In this document: positions 32,580 through 34,019 of the stretch, piece by piece
Layout of the letters: each line of letters begins with the position of its first letter
Position numbering within the stretch: position 1 is the stretch's first letter
NCBI GenBank assembly: GCA_016200135.1
Contig: JACQFI010000042.1
Span: 1-34,019, forward strand
Source: Planctomycetota bacterium
GTDB lineage: Bacteria > Planctomycetota > SZUA-567 > H5-PLA8
Length of the DNA: 34,019 nt
Direction: 5' to 3'
Program-made: the position numbers and the translations under genes
Notes under the pieces: generated by a model
Database searches by the model: none
Told to the model about the DNA's origin: nothing
Seen by the model: only the letters and a program-made list of their open reading frames with translations

Positions 32580-33162
32580 TGTGGGCTTGGTGGGCCTGTT
32601 CCGAAACGAGCAGGCCGTAACAAGCGAGTCAGGAAAACGCGTGGGCAAGAGACGGAGCCATTTCTCTCCTTCTCAAAAATAAGGCTAGGTCGATTCGTCG
32701 CCACAAGAGATGCAGCAGGCTCGCGGCGGCCGGGCGGAGCACCCAGATAGAAGGATGCCCTTCCCAAAACCTGAAGACCTCTGAACGGGAGCCCAAGGTT
32801 CCCCTTACATTCAGAGCGCGGCCCTGAGCGGCCGCCTGGTTCCAGCGCCGGTAATGACCGTGAGCGGATCTTAACGCAGGACGGAACTGGAAAAGACTTT
32901 GAAACCGATTCGAACGCGCGGCGCGCAGTGCGCCTTGAAACAAGATACCCGCCCGGGCCGGCTTTTTTGCCGGGTCCACGGGAACATCCGCGTTCAGCGC
33001 TGCCGGAGCACCTGAAGACCGGCAGGAATCGCGTCCAGACCCCGTCCGTGATCTCTTCGCCGCGCGAGTAGACCGCCGCGTATCCCGGCCGCTCTCCTGA
33101 ATTGCCAAGCCCCGCATCCACGGCAGGCCGCCAGGCCGTGCCGAACCGGAAAGGGGACACCC
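32580..33162 (+). ncRNA. candidate structured RNA or long leader of rny
   Basis: No coding sequence is supported on either strand; the long minus-strand frames here look like unselected translation. The stretch starts right after the promoter at 32544 and contains several stable stems: GGCCTGTT/AGCAGGCC (32593-32616), a compound stem CTCTGAA..TTCAGAG enclosing GGGAGCC/GGTTCCC (32779-32816), GCGGCC/GGCCGC near 32820, GAAGG/CCTTC near 32752, CCGGC-T6-GCCGG near 32961, and CACGGC/GCCGTG at 33119-33140 just before the rny ribosome site. It does not match RNase P RNA, tmRNA, 6S or SRP RNA signatures I can recognise. It could be an rny 5' leader or one or two small RNAs. Confidence 0.4.
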
Positions 33163-34019
33163 ATGGCTATAGATCCACTCAGCATCGGAATCGGACTCGC
33201 GGCCGGCGCCGCCGCGAGCGGGCTGATCGTTTCCTCGATCATGAAGGGCTCGCACGCCAAGCACGAGGCCGAGGCCAAGCTGGAAGGCGAACGGAACAAG
33301 CAGCGCCTGATGGACGAGGCGCGCGCCGACGTCGCCAAACTGCGCGCCGACGAGTCCGAAGGCGCGCTCAAGCGCCGCAAGGAATTCGAGAAAGAGATCA
33401 AGACCGCGCAGGACGAATCGCGCGAGGCCGAGAAGCGCCTGGAGAAGCGCGAGGACATGCTCGACCGCAAGCTCTCCACGCTCGAACGCAAAGAGCAGGA
33501 CCTGCAGCGGCTGGAGCAGAAGCGCCAGGAACAGATGACCTCCATCGAGGCGCGCAAGAAGGAACTCGACGTGATGTACGAGGACGAGAAGCGCCGCCTC
33601 CAGACCATCGCGCAGCTCACGCCGGACCAGGCCAAGAACATGCTCCTGGAGCGCGTGAAGGCGGACATCGAGGTGGAAGTCGTCGAGATGACCAATCGCG
33701 CGCTCAACCGCGCCAAGGAAAATGCCGACGTCGACGCGCGCAAGATCATCCTCAACACGATCCAGCGTCTGGCCTCCGACTACGTCGCCGAGAACACCGT
33801 CTCGACCATCGACCTGCCCAGCGACGACATGAAGGGCCGCATCATCGGCCGCGAAGGCCGCAACATCCGCGCCTTCGAGAAGGCCACGGGTGTGGACGTG
33901 ATCGTGGACGACACGCCGGGCGTGGTGGTGCTCTCCTGCTTCGAGCCCGTGCGCCGCGAGGTCGCGCGCCTGACCATGGAGAAGTTGATCGCCGACGGGC
34001 GCATCCATCCGACGCGCAT
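33163..34019 (+). CDS. rny: ribonuclease Y, 3'-truncated by window edge
   Basis: The first 285 codons are present from the ATG at 33163 (GGAAAGGGG upstream); the HD catalytic domain lies beyond the window. RNase Y is a membrane-anchored endoribonuclease that starts mRNA decay. A short N-terminal membrane segment ([19 protein letters not shown]) precedes a long charged coiled coil (residues ~30-200, with [37 protein letters not shown]). A KH RNA-binding domain follows: [20 protein letters not shown] with its GREG loop, [16 protein letters not shown], then [22 protein letters not shown], which is highly typical of Rny. The upstream 700 bases without genes may regulate it. Confidence 0.95.
   Translation, partial: MAIDPLSIGIGLAAGAAASGLIVSSIMKGSHAKHEAEAKLEGERNKQRLMDEARADVAKLRADESEGALKRRKEFEKEIKTAQDESREAEKRLEKREDMLDRKLSTLERKEQDLQRLEQKRQEQMTSIEARKKELDVMYEDEKRRLQTIAQLTPDQAKNMLLERVKADIEVEVVEMTNRALNRAKENADVDARKIILNTIQRLASDYVAENTVSTIDLPSDDMKGRIIGREGRNIRAFEKATGVDVIVDDTPGVVVLSCFEPVRREVARLTMEKLIADGRIHPTR

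Noticed and set aside
32580..32970. RNase P RNA or tmRNA (length would fit)
   Set aside because: The conserved RNase P segments (GAGGAAAGTCCGG, ACAGAA...GGCTTA types) and the tRNA-like ends of tmRNA are absent on both strands.
32567..33160. A 197-codon minus-strand frame opposite the region upstream of rny, and a 459-codon one extending over rny
   Set aside because: The translation has no recognisable motifs or start site, and it reads against the plus-strand promoter and the certain rny gene.

Overview
The window is a high-GC bacterial chromosome segment, probably from a metagenome. The organism appears to be a Gram-negative-type bacterium, most likely of the PVC or a neighbouring environmental phylum (Planctomycetota, Hydrogenedentota, Lentisphaerota or similar). 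This rests on gene content: apolipoprotein N-acyltransferase (Lnt) implies lipoproteins and an outer envelope, a Psd/PssA pair makes phosphatidylethanolamine, and there are several Gfo/Idh/MocA and xylose-isomerase-like sugar enzymes, zinc-ribbon/RDD and FHA proteins, RNase Y, and many intergenic palindromes. The phylum is an inference; no rRNA or tRNA gene was recognised.

Layout. 1-4330: the end of gluQ (tRNA-Asp modification), a convergent NDP-kinase-like hypothetical gene, a radical SAM/SPASM-like protein, and a frameshifted gene for a large, possibly carbohydrate-active protein. 4577-9000: an RDD membrane protein with zinc ribbons, then a sugar-metabolism cluster of two TIM-barrel isomerases/epimerases and one oxidoreductase. 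9059-11316: a secreted proline-rich protein and two paralogous exported TPR proteins whose terminators are also near copies of each other. 11573-15635: an RsuA/RluB-type pseudouridine synthase with a very long acidic plus PW(E/K)-repeat tail, divergent from an FHA/zinc-ribbon protein. 15705-18489: a DUF433/DUF5615 toxin-antitoxin pair behind a good promoter, a metallophosphoesterase, and a second Gfo/Idh-type oxidoreductase.

18490-21800 is an AT-richer accessory island. It holds a palindromic repeat unit, an orphan SUKH (SMI1/KNR4) protein, a REP-associated tyrosine transposase (RAYT) with matching inverted repeats, an IS630 remnant, an unknown membrane protein and an integrase remnant. A 12-bp direct repeat occurs near both borders. 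21919-26108: a large secreted transglutaminase-like protein, a small two-helix membrane protein, a GTPase, and an AT-rich membrane protein. 26109-27268 is a gene-free stretch packed with several unrelated palindromic repeat families.

27269-34019 is a housekeeping envelope/RNA block: lnt, an exported TPR-like protein, psd-pssA, a YkgJ-type cysteine-cluster protein, a 700-base non-coding stretch starting with a near-consensus sigma70 promoter, and the first part of rny (RNase Y).

No complete novel defence or biosynthetic system could be shown. The best leads are the structured leader or RNA upstream of rny, the RAYT/REP unit and the repeat-rich island, the repeat tail on the pseudouridine synthase, and the recurring low-complexity 'word' sequences between genes.
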